DNA from: an uncultured Gammaproteobacteria bacterium
Lineage (GTDB): Bacteria; Pseudomonadota; Gammaproteobacteria; Pseudomonadales; Azotimanducaceae
NCBI GenBank assembly: GCA_913045175.1
Contig: CAJWQG010000005.1
Coordinates: 23,078 to 87,077 of the forward strand
Length of the DNA stretch: 64,000 bases
Direction of reading: 5' to 3'
Shown: piece after piece, positions 17,326 through 27,232 of the stretch
Position numbering within the stretch: the first letter of the stretch is position 1
How the letters are laid out: each line of letters starts with the position of its first letter
Notes under the pieces: generated by a model
What the model was told of the DNA's origin: nothing
The model's database searches: none
The model's input: the letters and a program-made list of their open reading frames with translations, nothing else
Made by a program: the position numbers and the translations under genes

Positions 17326-20300
17326 TTATTGAATTGTAACCCCTGCTGACTCATAGCTACCCACAATCATGAAGGCAGACCATACATAGGGGTATCCCCA
17401 CTCCGGTGAATTAAGTAAATCGAGCTGAGTCTCACGTAGAGCCACTCTGGCTGGCGTGCCCTGAAGAATACGATCATAAAAGTCGCTCATTAATGCCTGG
17501 GTACCAGCGTCACTAACTTCCCACAAAGAACTAACGACCTCGGCAACGCCCGCTACCTGAAAAGAACGACGCAGACCGTAAACACCTGCCCCCTCGTGAA
17601 TTTCGCCAAGCCCCGTCTCACATGCCGATAGCACCACCAGTCTGGTACCTGAAAGATTCAGATCAAGCACCTCCAATGCGGTAAGTACACTATCATTAGT
17701 TGTATCTATGTCACCAAGAAACTGCGCATTATTGTTGATACCTACAAATGCCAATCCTGCTCGCAGCAGAGGATTATTACCCGAGGGTGGGACATGAACC
17801 TCCGCACTACGTTGCGCCTTCAATATTCTATTTCTCAGCGTGTCATCTGCTTCAAGAAAGAAGCCGTGAGTAGCCATGTGGAGAATTTCGGGTGGCTGGT
17901 CGATTTCTCCGAGGATTTTTTCCTGAGCGTCCTGACCAAAAAACATCGAGCTTGGTTCTTCATTCTTCTGAACCTGATCAGTGATGATTCGCCCTTCTTC
18001 CTCTGCACCAAGTAATGGCGAAAAACTGAGCCCACGGAGCCCACCTCCCACGCCTCGAATGCCAAGTCTGAGCGCTGCAGATCTGCGACCTTCAGCTTCG
18101 GTACGGTCCTCTTCGCTCACTACATCTTCGGAATCATAGTCGGGACCGGCAACAATTAAATATTCACCCTGCACAAGACTGTATTCGTTAGGTAAAAGAT
18201 CTCTGACCGAGGTCAGGATATGCAGGTCATTAGTCTGGATTAGATACTCTTCATCAAAATTGACCAGCGCGTTAAAAGGTAAAATATTGAGTGTTCCATC
18301 GGGTATAAGATAAACATATTCGTTGTCACCGATTGCTTCGCCGATGGGCTCCCATACTTCTTCGTAGGCAATCTGTCCAATTTCCAATAGCTCATCTTCG
18401 TCGGCCAGGTCGTCCTGAATAATCGTACGGTATTCGATTATTGCGGCATCAACATCGTCCCGGTTTTCATACACGACCAGGTCGAACGAAACTCACCAGA
18501 TTCGTTGGACGCAATCCCTGCAAGAAGCTTCTTATCTCCTCCTTCTTCAAAAGCCAGGTAATCAACCAACGTTGTACCTTCCGGCAACACCGAAGCCAAC
18601 CTGTCAACGTTCACCTGGGCAATCGAAGACCGGTATCTCGCACTCGCCCTGCCTAATTCCCCTTGCAGTTCGTTAACTTTCTGTTCAAGTGCATAGAGAA
18701 CTTCAACGTGGCGACCCTGAGTCTCCGCCGTTGGACCCGATAATGTCATTGCCGCCAGATCCTTGCGGGCACTTTCAGGTTCGTCCGCTATCTTGGTCAT
18801 TTCCGGGTCATTAGCGATTTGAGAAATCTGTTGGATTTCAGAGGTAATCTTGAGCAGTAAACCCTTGCGTTGCAGACTTGCCTCTATAGCGCGCTTGCCG
18901 CCATCTGCGGGGTCCACTCGGGTCAGTAAGCTTAGGTATTCATTAAATTCATCGCGATGCAAACGAAGATAACCTTCCCGTGCGTTCTCGCCAGTCACCC
19001 AAAGCATTCGGTCTAGAAAAACGCTCCTACGCGCAAAACCGAGGCTACGCATATCAACCGCGGCCTGCGTCATACCCCGGGCTTCTTTTACCCGGGCGAG
19101 GTTTTTCAGCGTCTCAAAGGTATAGGGATGCTGCTCACTCAACACCATCTCTGCCAGCGATACGGCCTCTGTAAGCATCTGATCTGCTTCTTCAAGTCTG
19201 TTCTGAACAAAATAAATGTCACCCAGATCGATCATCGATCTAATGCTGTCGAGATGCTCTTTTCCGAGCGTACTTCGACGCAATTACAAAGCTCGCAAAG
19301 CGACTTGCTCCGCTTCAGGTAACTGGTCCAGACGAGTCAACACTCGACCGCGATTATTCATGGCCTTCAGGGTCGGCTGATGATCCTCGCCAAACAACAG
19401 CGTCGATTCTTCCTGAATCGTGGCAAACATTTCCCCGGCTGCCTCATATTCCTCCATTAGCATGTAGAGAAAGGCAAGATTATTGCGGACGGCTATCGTG
19501 TCTGTGTGTTCTTCACCAAGGGCCTGCTTTTCGTATATCTGCCCCAGGTTGTTCATTGCGACCAGTGTTGATGCATGGGACTCACCTACAACCTCGGTCA
19601 ATCCCACCCATGCCTCTTCAAATGTGGCTTCCGCCTCTGCCAGGAACCCTTGTGCCTGATATATTGCCCCCAACTCCAACAAGGTATTGAAAATGTTTAG
19701 CGGTTGATCCTGCCAGAACTGCAAGCCGTAGTCCAAAACCTCATCGGTAACTTGTTGCGCACTTTCGTAGACTTCCTCATCCCGAAAAACTCTCGCTAAA
19801 TAGGATCGTGCGCCATGGCTCGCCTCGGTTTCACCCACCTGAGCAGCGGTTTGCATCACGCCCGTCAGTAACTCACTACTCTCCTGGTATCGTCCTTGCT
19901 TCCGATAAACTTCAGCCAGTTGGCTAAGGGCATTTAGCGCCACCCCGTCGATCTTGGGCTGACTGGCTCCTAATCGGTCTATTGCTTCCTGATACATGAT
20001 TTCGGCGGTATCCAGATACCCCACTAGTTACTGCAAGCCCTGCCAGATAAACCAAACAGTTAACGGATTGGGGATGATATCTGCCATACCCCTGTTCATA
20101 GATCCCGCACACATCAGACAAAACGCCGATTGCTTCACCGACTTCGCCCGCATTTTCGAGTAGCGTGGCAGTAGATATCTGCGCTTCGAGCGTTAGACCA
20201 TGAAACGGTCCCAGCGACTCTTCATACCTTGAAGCCCTAAGTTCATTCAGCGCCAACGCATCTTCCGTTGCACCAACAGCACCATACAGCTCGACCATTA

Positions 20301-20966
20301 AGCCAACGATTTCCAGCGTTCCCGGATGTGTCTCTCCCAACACTGCAACCCCGGCAGCCAAAGCTGCGTTGTAATAAGCATCAGCCTCCTCTGCAACCTC
20401 GGCCAGGCGATACAGGTAACCCATATCACTCATCGCTTCCACGGTAATCCAGTGGTCCTCACCCAGCATGTCCTGAGCTAACTGCATCACCAGTTCCTGG
20501 TTTTGCAGTGCCGTTGCCAGATTCCCCGAAGCGTATGCGGCATCTCGTTCTACTCGCAGTTCGCAGTTCGCAGTTCGCTGATCGCGGCCCGCACCTCATC
20601 GTCACCTATCTGACTAACAGCGTCCTGCATTGCAACAAGTTCAACAGGAATCGCAGAATAAACTTCTGATATTTTGTCATGCAGGTCCGCAACGCGTTCC
20701 TTGTCGCTTGCTATTGCTATTTCAACCTGTTCTGCCAGCACTTCAGCAGCTAGCTCAGAAGCGCCCAACTCCTGGGCCAGATAGACGACCATCTCAATCG
20801 TTTCAGCATCACCCGGCTTGTTAACCAGAATTTCAAGATATAGTCCGAGAGCTGCCTCAGCATCCCCCGAGCCCAGGGCGGCTTCCGCCTGCTCGTTTAG
20901 ATCATTCGCGACAGCGGGATTGAAGCAAAACAGAAATAAAATCAGACAGGATAGTGCTCGATTCAT
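17326..20966 (-). pseudogene. TPR-CHAT protein (caspase-like peptidase domain), broken in four places
   Basis: Five ORF-track pieces make one protein of about 1,210 residues. The order is signal peptide (MNRALSCLILFLFCFNPAVA), many TPR repeats of the kinesin-light-chain type (LGEDHWIT, LGETHPGT, LGEEHTDT, LGKEHLDS at regular spacing), a helical linker, and a C-terminal CHAT domain. The CHAT dyad is intact: His in HMATHGFF and Cys in VVLSACETGLG. Lesions are a triplicated 7-mer (20554-20578), an extra G in a GGGG run near 20020, a TAA at 19284-19286 where GAA fits, and a one-base slip near 18480. Restored, it would be an exported or periplasmic CHAT protein. Its targets are unknown. Confidence 0.85.
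20554..20578. repeat. 7-bp tandem repeat (TCGCAGT)3 inside the TPR-CHAT gene
   Basis: Three exact TCGCAGT units plus TCGC lie within the coding part. On the coding strand they read ACTGCGA. With one unit the frame reads S-E-L-R-V-E-R-D and joins the downstream TPR frame exactly; three units add 14 bases and lead to a TAG after T-A-N-C-E. One or four copies would be in frame, two or three out. This is a slippage-prone switch or a simple duplication mutation. Confidence 0.85.
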
Positions 20967-20982
20967 CTTGGGACCCTTCTTT

Positions 20983-21012
20983 CTTTAAGGTGTCAGACTT
21001 TAAGGTGTCCGA
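20983..21012. repeat. 15-bp tandem duplication upstream of the TPR-CHAT gene
   Basis: CTTTAAGGTGTCAGA is followed at once by CTTTAAGGTGTCCGA. It sits 17 bases upstream of the TPR-CHAT ATG (20966) on the minus strand, inside its leader or promoter. Copy number could affect expression; that is inference. The rest of the 20967-21145 gap is AT-rich and should also hold the promoter of the divergent dehydrogenase gene. Confidence 0.7.
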
Positions 21013-21145
21013 CTCAATGGCCATATAGGCTACATTATTGCGTATTCGTAACCAATTACCACCGCATTATCAATAACAGTCCGATCACTGGATAAACCAC
21101 GAGACGAGATGGTACATTGCCATTTTAGATAGTCACGGCGTCACT

Positions 21146-22627
21146 ATGGAAGAGAACTACGACATTGTTATCGTTGGTGCAGGCAACGCTGCACTCTGCG
21201 CGGCACTCGCCGCACATGAGCGCGGCGCATCTGCATTGATTCTGGAACGAGCCCCGGAGTCACAGAAGGGTGGAAACTCACGCTATACGGCGGGCGCAAT
21301 GCGCGTCACCTATGATGGCGCTGATGATCTTCGCACCCTGATGCCAGAACTTTCCGACGAAGAAATTTCTCAGGCAGATTTCGGTACGTATACCCGTGAT
21401 CAATTCTTCGACGATATGGGTCGTATCACGCAATATCGTTCCGATCCGGAACTGACAGAAATCCTAATCGACAACTCTCTTCCAACACTGCAATGGATGA
21501 ACACCAAAGGCATCCGTTTTCTTCCCATGTATGGCAGGCAAGCGTTCAAAGTGGACGGGAAATTCAAGTTCTGGGGTGGATTGACCGTCGAAGCCTGGGG
21601 GGGTGGTCCCGGACTGATTGAAAGTCTGCATAAAGCCGCCGCAGACCTTGATATTCCAATACGTTTTGACAGCCGAATGATAGACATTAATCTGGAAGAC
21701 GGAAAAGTAACCGGCGTCAAGGTTAAACAGCGCCAAAGAATTGAGGATATTTCCTGCAAAGCAGTCATCCTCGCTTGTGGCGGGTTTGAAGCCAACAGTG
21801 AGTGGCGTACTCGCTACCTCGGTCCTGGATGGGAACTCGCCAAGGTACGAGGCACCCGCTACAACACTGGCGATGGCATCCGTGCGGCGCTCGCATCAGG
21901 AGGCGCCCCGAATGGCAACTGGTCAGGGTGTCACGCTGTTGGCTGGGATAGAAACGCGCCGGATTATGGCGATCTTAACGTCGGTGACGGATTTCAAAAA
22001 CACTCTTATCCTCTCGGATTACTCATCAATGCAACAGGAGAAAGGTTCGTCGACGAAGGCCTCGATTTTCGGAACTACACCTACGCTAAATACGGTAGGG
22101 AGATCCTCAATCAACCGGAGCAATTCGCCTGGCAGGTGTTTGACAGCAAGGTAACGGACCTACTCAGAGATGAATACAGAATTCGTGAGGTAACGAGGGT
22201 ACAGGCGAATACGATTGAAGAGCTCGCGGAGAAACTTGAGGGAGTCGATGCCGCTCGGTTTAAAGATACGATTACTGCTTTCAACGCAGCAGTAGATACC
22301 AGCGTAGATTTCAATCCCGCGATTAAAGACGGGCGCAGAACTAATGGGCTTGAATTAAACAAGACCAATTGGGCGAACCCGCTCGACACGCCGCCATTTT
22401 TCGCCTACCAGACAACCTGCGGTATCACTTTTACTTTCGGTGGCCTGAAAATCAATAACCAGGCTTGTGTGATGGATCAGGATGACTATGAAATTCCCGG
22501 ACTATTCGCCGCTGGCGAACTGGTCGGGGGCCTCTTCTATTTCAACTACCCTGGGGGTACTGGTCTTACCTCTGGCGCTGTATTCGGCAAGATTGCCGGC
22601 CACAGCGCAGCCGAATACGTAGCTTAG
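21146..22627 (+). CDS. FAD-dependent tricarballylate dehydrogenase-like protein (TcuA-like)
   Basis: A 493-residue flavoprotein of the fumarate reductase/succinate dehydrogenase FAD family. It has the Rossmann motif DIVIVGAGNAALCAALAAHE, ILERAP for the ribose contact, and GGNSRYTAGAMRV for the pyrophosphate/isoalloxazine contact. AVILACGGFEAN and the C-terminal GLFAAGELVGGLFYFNYPGGTGL close the FAD site. GGNSRYTAGAMR and the overall length match TcuA, which oxidises tricarballylate to cis-aconitate. No TcuB or TcuC partner is present, so the true substrate may differ. Its TAG stop overlaps the GTG start of the acyltransferase gene (TAGTG). Confidence 0.8.
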   Translation: MEENYDIVIVGAGNAALCAALAAHERGASALILERAPESQKGGNSRYTAGAMRVTYDGADDLRTLMPELSDEEISQADFGTYTRDQFFDDMGRITQYRSDPELTEILIDNSLPTLQWMNTKGIRFLPMYGRQAFKVDGKFKFWGGLTVEAWGGGPGLIESLHKAAADLDIPIRFDSRMIDINLEDGKVTGVKVKQRQRIEDISCKAVILACGGFEANSEWRTRYLGPGWELAKVRGTRYNTGDGIRAALASGGAPNGNWSGCHAVGWDRNAPDYGDLNVGDGFQKHSYPLGLLINATGERFVDEGLDFRNYTYAKYGREILNQPEQFAWQVFDSKVTDLLRDEYRIREVTRVQANTIEELAEKLEGVDAARFKDTITAFNAAVDTSVDFNPAIKDGRRTNGLELNKTNWANPLDTPPFFAYQTTCGITFTFGGLKINNQACVMDQDDYEIPGLFAAGELVGGLFYFNYPGGTGLTSGAVFGKIAGHSAAEYVA

Positions 22628-23217
22628 TGATCCATCCTCAATGTAACTACATCGCGCATTCGGCAGGCAGGTTCGTCATGTGGGCATCAGGCTGGCGGGT
22701 AGAAGGAAGTGTACCTCCCACTGGGAAAATGATCATAATCGCCGCACCCCACACCAGCAACTGGGACCTACTCTACCTTCTCGGCGCGGCCTACAGCCTT
22801 CACCTGAGTATTTACTGGCTAGCAAAAGACAGTCTTTTTATACCTGTTGTGGGCAGCATTCTGCGCTTTTTTGGTGGGATACCCATAGATCGCTCCAAAA
22901 ATAATAACGTCGTGGCACAGCTGGTAGAACGATTTGCTCACCAGGATAAACTGTCAATTGTTATACCTCCGTCGGGTACCAGGAAGCGAACCGAATTCTG
23001 GTACTCAGGTTTTTACCAAATTGCCAAAGGCGCCAAAATACACATGGTGTGTGGGTTTCTTGACTACGACCGGAAAGTAGCGGGGCTAGGTCCGGCGTTC
23101 GTACCAGGAGAGAATATTTCCGAGGATATGGACAAGATCCGCGATTTCTATCAACCAATTAGGGGACGCTACCCCGAGAAGACCAGTCGAATCAGATTGA
23201 AACAGGAAAGCCCCTAA
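22627..23217 (+). CDS. PlsC-type acyltransferase
   Basis: A 196-residue member of the glycerolipid acyltransferase family. Motif I is PHTSNWD (H-x4-D catalytic pair), motif II/III is GGIPIDRSKNN, and IPPSGTRKR replaces the usual EGTRS motif. The short length and PPSGTR form match a group of small bacterial acyltransferases often annotated as 1-acylglycerol-3-phosphate acyltransferase-like. The GTG start overlaps the preceding stop by one base, giving tight coupling with the dehydrogenase gene. The acyl acceptor is unknown. Confidence 0.8.
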   Translation: MIHPQCNYIAHSAGRFVMWASGWRVEGSVPPTGKMIIIAAPHTSNWDLLYLLGAAYSLHLSIYWLAKDSLFIPVVGSILRFFGGIPIDRSKNNNVVAQLVERFAHQDKLSIVIPPSGTRKRTEFWYSGFYQIAKGAKIHMVCGFLDYDRKVAGLGPAFVPGENISEDMDKIRDFYQPIRGRYPEKTSRIRLKQESP

Positions 23218-23289
23218 AAAAAGTAAGTTTCTCGATTTCATCATCAAAGGCATGGATAATGTGGACTCTACTAACTCAGTGGAGTCCCA

Positions 23290-23682
23290 ATGGATTGCCC
23301 CAAGTGCCACGCATCGATGGAAGAAGTTACATTAAGCACGCTCAAAGGCGGCGTGACTGTTGATCAATGTAAAAACTGTCATGGCATCTGGTTTGATATC
23401 GGCGAAGCGGAAGCACTTAAAGATAAGTGGATGTCCGACTACGTTGATTCAGGAGACCCCGGTGTTGGCAGGGACCACAAAAAAATACGAGACATAGATT
23501 GACCACGTTGTGGTAAACGCATGCAGGAGCTATCTGACCCGTTGCAGATCCATATTCAGTATGAGGCTTGTGACGAACATGGAATGTACTTTGATGCCGG
23601 AGAATTCACCGACTACAAATACGAAACGTTGATGGATATCTTCAGAGGCTTCGTTTTTGCCGTACGCAAAGAAAAAGAATAA
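23290..23682 (+). CDS. Two-domain zf-TFIIB zinc-ribbon protein with an in-frame TGA at a Cys position
   Basis: The first 70 codons encode one zinc ribbon (MDCPKC, then CKNCHGIWFDIGEAE) and end at a TGA at 23500-23502. The same frame stays open for 59 more codons to a TAA at 23680-23682. It encodes a second ribbon: [TGA]-PRCGKRM, YEACDEHGMYFDAGEFTDY. In this family the TGA position is the first Cys of CPRCG, so TGA replaces TGC/TGT. The 4195-4377 protein is homologous to the second half. The TGA could be a point mutation, a sequence error, or a selenocysteine codon giving a UxxC motif. If it stops translation, a one-ribbon protein remains. Confidence 0.7.
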
Positions 23683-23738
23683 GCCGCAGGCCCTTCGCCA
23701 AGGATAATATGGCGCCCCAAAACATGATCCGGTGCTAG

Positions 23739-26345
23739 ATGGAAGAATTAGTTTCACGCAGATTACGTCACCGAGTACGCGTTCTCGGCGATCTGCTCGG
23801 CCAGACAATGGCTGCGCAACTCGGCGACGAGTTTCTCGAGAAGGTTGAGCAGATACGACTGCTGGCAAAAACGAGACGACAGGAAGGGCATGGTGATTTT
23901 GCACAACTTCGCGAAGTCCTGGCAGACCTGGATGAAGATCAACTTATTTCTGTTGCACGGGCCTTCAATCAGTTCCTGAATTTAACGAATATTGCAGAAC
24001 AGGCCGATGCAACGGAAAACCTTCAGTTCCCTGATGCCTCACATCTAAAAACCCTTTTCAACAAGTTAAATCAGCTCAGCATCGAACCAGCAAAAATCGC
24101 AGAAACTGTAAACAACCTACATTGTGACCTTGTGCTCACGGCCCACCCCACAGAGATAACACGAAGGACGCTTATTCAAAAATACAACAGAATTGCAGAG
24201 GCTCTTGCCGAGGTGCTGGAAAACGAACCACTGGGTGAACAAAGCAAAGTAGAGCTAACGCGTCTGATAGCGGAAGTCTGGCACACAGACGAAATCCGAA
24301 CTGAAAGACCTATGCCCCAGGACGAAGCCATCTGGGGATACGCGGTCATTGAGCACTCCTTGTGGCACGCGATACCTAAACTCTGGGAAGGGTTAGATGA
24401 GCTCCTCCGAGAACACACTGATACTTCTTTATCCATTGATTGTGCCCCGATCACCATTTCGTCGTGGATGGGCGGCGACCGTGATGGAAACCCAAACGTC
24501 ACAACGGACGTAACAGATGAGGTACTTCGTCTAGCCCGCTGGATGGCCGCAGACCTCTACCTTAGAGACCTTGAAGAGCTGCTTTCGCAACTATCGATGT
24601 CCATGTGTAACGACGAAGTTGCCCAGCTATGTGGGGAAGAATCGCACGAACCGTATCGATCAATTCTCAGGGACCTGCGCGCCAAGCTAAATGCCACGAG
24701 GGACTGGGCGGAAACAAAAGATCCTCCATATGCTGGGCTGATAGTCGACAGGAATGACCTCTTCGAACCGCTACATACCTGTTACCGCTCATTACACGAA
24801 TGCGGGATGGGCATCATTGCCGAAGGACTACTCAAGCAGACACTGATTCGCATCACGACCTTTGGCGTTACCCTGATTGACCTGGACATCAGACAGAGTG
24901 CAGATAAACACACAGAACTGATGGAAGAACTTATCTCTTTTCTTGGAATGGGAAGTTACAAGTCATGGTCAGAGAAAGCACGACATGACTTTCTTTTGGA
25001 AGAACTTGCCAATACAAGACCGCTTATCCCGGAAAGCTGGGAACCAGAGGGTGAAGAGGGAGAAACGCTTCGGACTATACGACTTATCGCAAACGGCGAT
25101 GCAGATGGTGTGTCTTGCTATATCATCTCCATGGCCAAAAACCCCTCAGATGTTTTGTCAGTTATTCTACTCTTGCGCAAATCGGGTCTTGCGCGATCGT
25201 TACCCATAGTGCCCTTGTTTGAAACTCTGGACGACCTTAATAACGCCGCCTGGACACTCGAGAGACTACTTCGGGATCCCATGTACCGGGGATACATCGA
25301 CGGACACCAACAGGTAATGATCGGGTATTCCGACTCTGCCAAAGACGCCGGACAAATGGCCGCGGCCTGGGCACAGTATCGAGCTCAGGAAGAGTTGGTT
25401 GAGGTAACAGAAAAATATGACATCGACCTGACTTTGTTTCACGGCCGCGGGGGTGCAGCCGGTCGCGGTGGCGCACCAATCAGACAGGCTATTTTGTCAC
25501 AGCCTCCCAGTACCATAAAACGTGGCATGCGAGTTACCGAGCAGGGAGAGATGATTCGTTTTAAGTATGGCTCTCCCCTGTTGGCACAAAACAGCATGGA
25601 TCTCGTTCTCAGTGCGGCTATTGAAGCTAACCTGATTCCTTCCCCCAAACCCAGGGATAACTGGCGTAACCTCATGGATCGTCTTACCACTGTCGCGATG
25701 CAGGACTATCGGAACACGGTCAAAGACGAATCCGATTTTGCCGACTACTTTCGGTCTAGCACACCTGAACAAGAACTTAGCCTTCTGGCTTTGGGGAGCC
25801 GCCCTACAAGACGCAATACCAACAGCAATGCCATTAGTGACTTACGTGCAATCCCCTGGGTATTTGCCTGGACCCAGAAGCGGCTTATGATTCCTGCCTG
25901 GCTTGGTACCAACGCGGCTTTAGCCAGCGAATTTTCAACGAAAGATAAGTTTGTCATCAAGGAAATGATGTCCGAATGGCCGTTCTTCCAAACCCAAATG
26001 GATCTATTGGAAATGGTACTGACCAAGGCGGACGCAGAGATCGCTCAACATTATGACGAAGTATTGGTTCCAGATAGCCTCCTTCACTTCGGCGAGCGTT
26101 TCCAACGGGAACTCACCTCTCTGATAGAGAACGTCAACCAGATTAAGGAACAAAACATACTACTTGAACATGCACCTGACGTACGGCGGACCATTGACCT
26201 TCGTGATCCCTATACGGACCCGCTACACTTCCTGCAAATTGAACTTATCTCCCGGTATCGCATGGATGACTCCAACGAACGGGTCAAGAAAGCGCTACTG
26301 ATAACAATCGCAGGTATCGCGGCAAGTATGCGAAACACTGGCTAA
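23739..26345 (+). CDS. ppc: Phosphoenolpyruvate carboxylase
   Basis: An 868-residue cytosolic enzyme, normal for bacterial PEPC, which fixes bicarbonate onto PEP to give oxaloacetate for the TCA cycle. Visible motifs are VLTAHPTEITRRT (catalytic His), SSWMGGDRDGNPNVT, GYSDSAKDAGQMAAAWA, FHGRGGAAGRGGAP (mobile loop), EQGEMIRFKYG, and RAIPWVFAWTQKRLMIPAWLG. It ends in NTG, the conserved C-terminal tail that joins the active and allosteric sites. Only 56 bases separate it from the zinc-ribbon gene, and the next gene starts directly after its stop. Confidence 0.97.
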   Translation: MEELVSRRLRHRVRVLGDLLGQTMAAQLGDEFLEKVEQIRLLAKTRRQEGHGDFAQLREVLADLDEDQLISVARAFNQFLNLTNIAEQADATENLQFPDASHLKTLFNKLNQLSIEPAKIAETVNNLHCDLVLTAHPTEITRRTLIQKYNRIAEALAEVLENEPLGEQSKVELTRLIAEVWHTDEIRTERPMPQDEAIWGYAVIEHSLWHAIPKLWEGLDELLREHTDTSLSIDCAPITISSWMGGDRDGNPNVTTDVTDEVLRLARWMAADLYLRDLEELLSQLSMSMCNDEVAQLCGEESHEPYRSILRDLRAKLNATRDWAETKDPPYAGLIVDRNDLFEPLHTCYRSLHECGMGIIAEGLLKQTLIRITTFGVTLIDLDIRQSADKHTELMEELISFLGMGSYKSWSEKARHDFLLEELANTRPLIPESWEPEGEEGETLRTIRLIANGDADGVSCYIISMAKNPSDVLSVILLLRKSGLARSLPIVPLFETLDDLNNAAWTLERLLRDPMYRGYIDGHQQVMIGYSDSAKDAGQMAAAWAQYRAQEELVEVTEKYDIDLTLFHGRGGAAGRGGAPIRQAILSQPPSTIKRGMRVTEQGEMIRFKYGSPLLAQNSMDLVLSAAIEANLIPSPKPRDNWRNLMDRLTTVAMQDYRNTVKDESDFADYFRSSTPEQELSLLALGSRPTRRNTNSNAISDLRAIPWVFAWTQKRLMIPAWLGTNAALASEFSTKDKFVIKEMMSEWPFFQTQMDLLEMVLTKADAEIAQHYDEVLVPDSLLHFGERFQRELTSLIENVNQIKEQNILLEHAPDVRRTIDLRDPYTDPLHFLQIELISRYRMDDSNERVKKALLITIAGIAASMRNTG

Positions 26346-27212
26346 GTGTCACAACAAATTACCATTGTTGGAGCGACCTCAGGCCCCGGCAAGTCACTTT
26401 TCCTAAGACTTGTCGAACAGGGCCACCAGGTAGAGGGTATTGGTCGAAACCCCGACAAGATTTCAGCTATTAAGAAACAACTTGGCGAAAAATATCCGAA
26501 CGCGAAGATCTCCGCAATCGACGTAACACGGGATCAATCTTTTCTGGATACTACTGAGGTGCTTATCCACTGTAGCCGTCCGGAACTGGCCAAAACATTA
26601 ATTTCAGGAAATCTAAATCGGTTTATCGCAATCGGGTCCACACGAAAATTCACTCAATTCCCGGATACAAAATGTCGCGACGTCTGTGAGATGGAATCGC
26701 TAGCACTGGCGAGCGAAGTCGACGCAACGATTCTTCACCCTACATTGATCTATGGCGCAGAGGGCCTCTCCAATGTTGAACGTATCATTGCCACAGCGAA
26801 GAGATCACCCGTCGTCCCTCTGCCAATGCGCGGTAGATCGCTCATACAGCCTATACATTGTGACGATGTGGTCGACGCTATTATCAATTGCCTGCACAAC
26901 GAGGTTCTTATTAACAAGAGTATCGTTATCGCCGGACCGACACCGATAACCTACCGAAACTTCGTAGAAACCATTGTGGGGACCATGGGTTTATCTACAA
27001 GGATAATCTCGCTGCCTTACTTGTTCATCGCGGCCGCAGCCCACGTCACCCGCTATCTTCCGAAGATACCTACCATCGACCCGGCTGAGGTCAAGCGTTT
27101 ACTGGAAGACAAACACTTTGACACCGTGGATATGCAACGCAGCCTGGGTATTACCCCCCGAAGCTTCGAGGCTGGAATGACACAATACGCAGACACGCTA
27201 AAAACACGTTAA
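26346..27212 (+). CDS. NAD(P)-binding epimerase/NmrA-like protein
   Basis: A 288-residue atypical SDR protein with the N-terminal motif ITIVGATSGPGKSLFLRL (GxxGxxG replaced by GATSGPG), RNPDKI for the phosphate contact, and ILHPTLIYGAEG late in the fold. It resembles the product of 5198-6088 in layout (both carry a PI-x-x-D-D-V/I segment near residue 180), so the two may be paralogues. The GTG start follows the ppc stop directly (TAAGTG), so it is probably cotranscribed with ppc. Function is unknown; sugar-nucleotide or quinone-linked chemistry is possible. Confidence 0.78.
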   Translation: MSQQITIVGATSGPGKSLFLRLVEQGHQVEGIGRNPDKISAIKKQLGEKYPNAKISAIDVTRDQSFLDTTEVLIHCSRPELAKTLISGNLNRFIAIGSTRKFTQFPDTKCRDVCEMESLALASEVDATILHPTLIYGAEGLSNVERIIATAKRSPVVPLPMRGRSLIQPIHCDDVVDAIINCLHNEVLINKSIVIAGPTPITYRNFVETIVGTMGLSTRIISLPYLFIAAAAHVTRYLPKIPTIDPAEVKRLLEDKHFDTVDMQRSLGITPRSFEAGMTQYADTLKTR

Positions 27213-27232
27213 CTCGCTCAATACCAGTTCGC

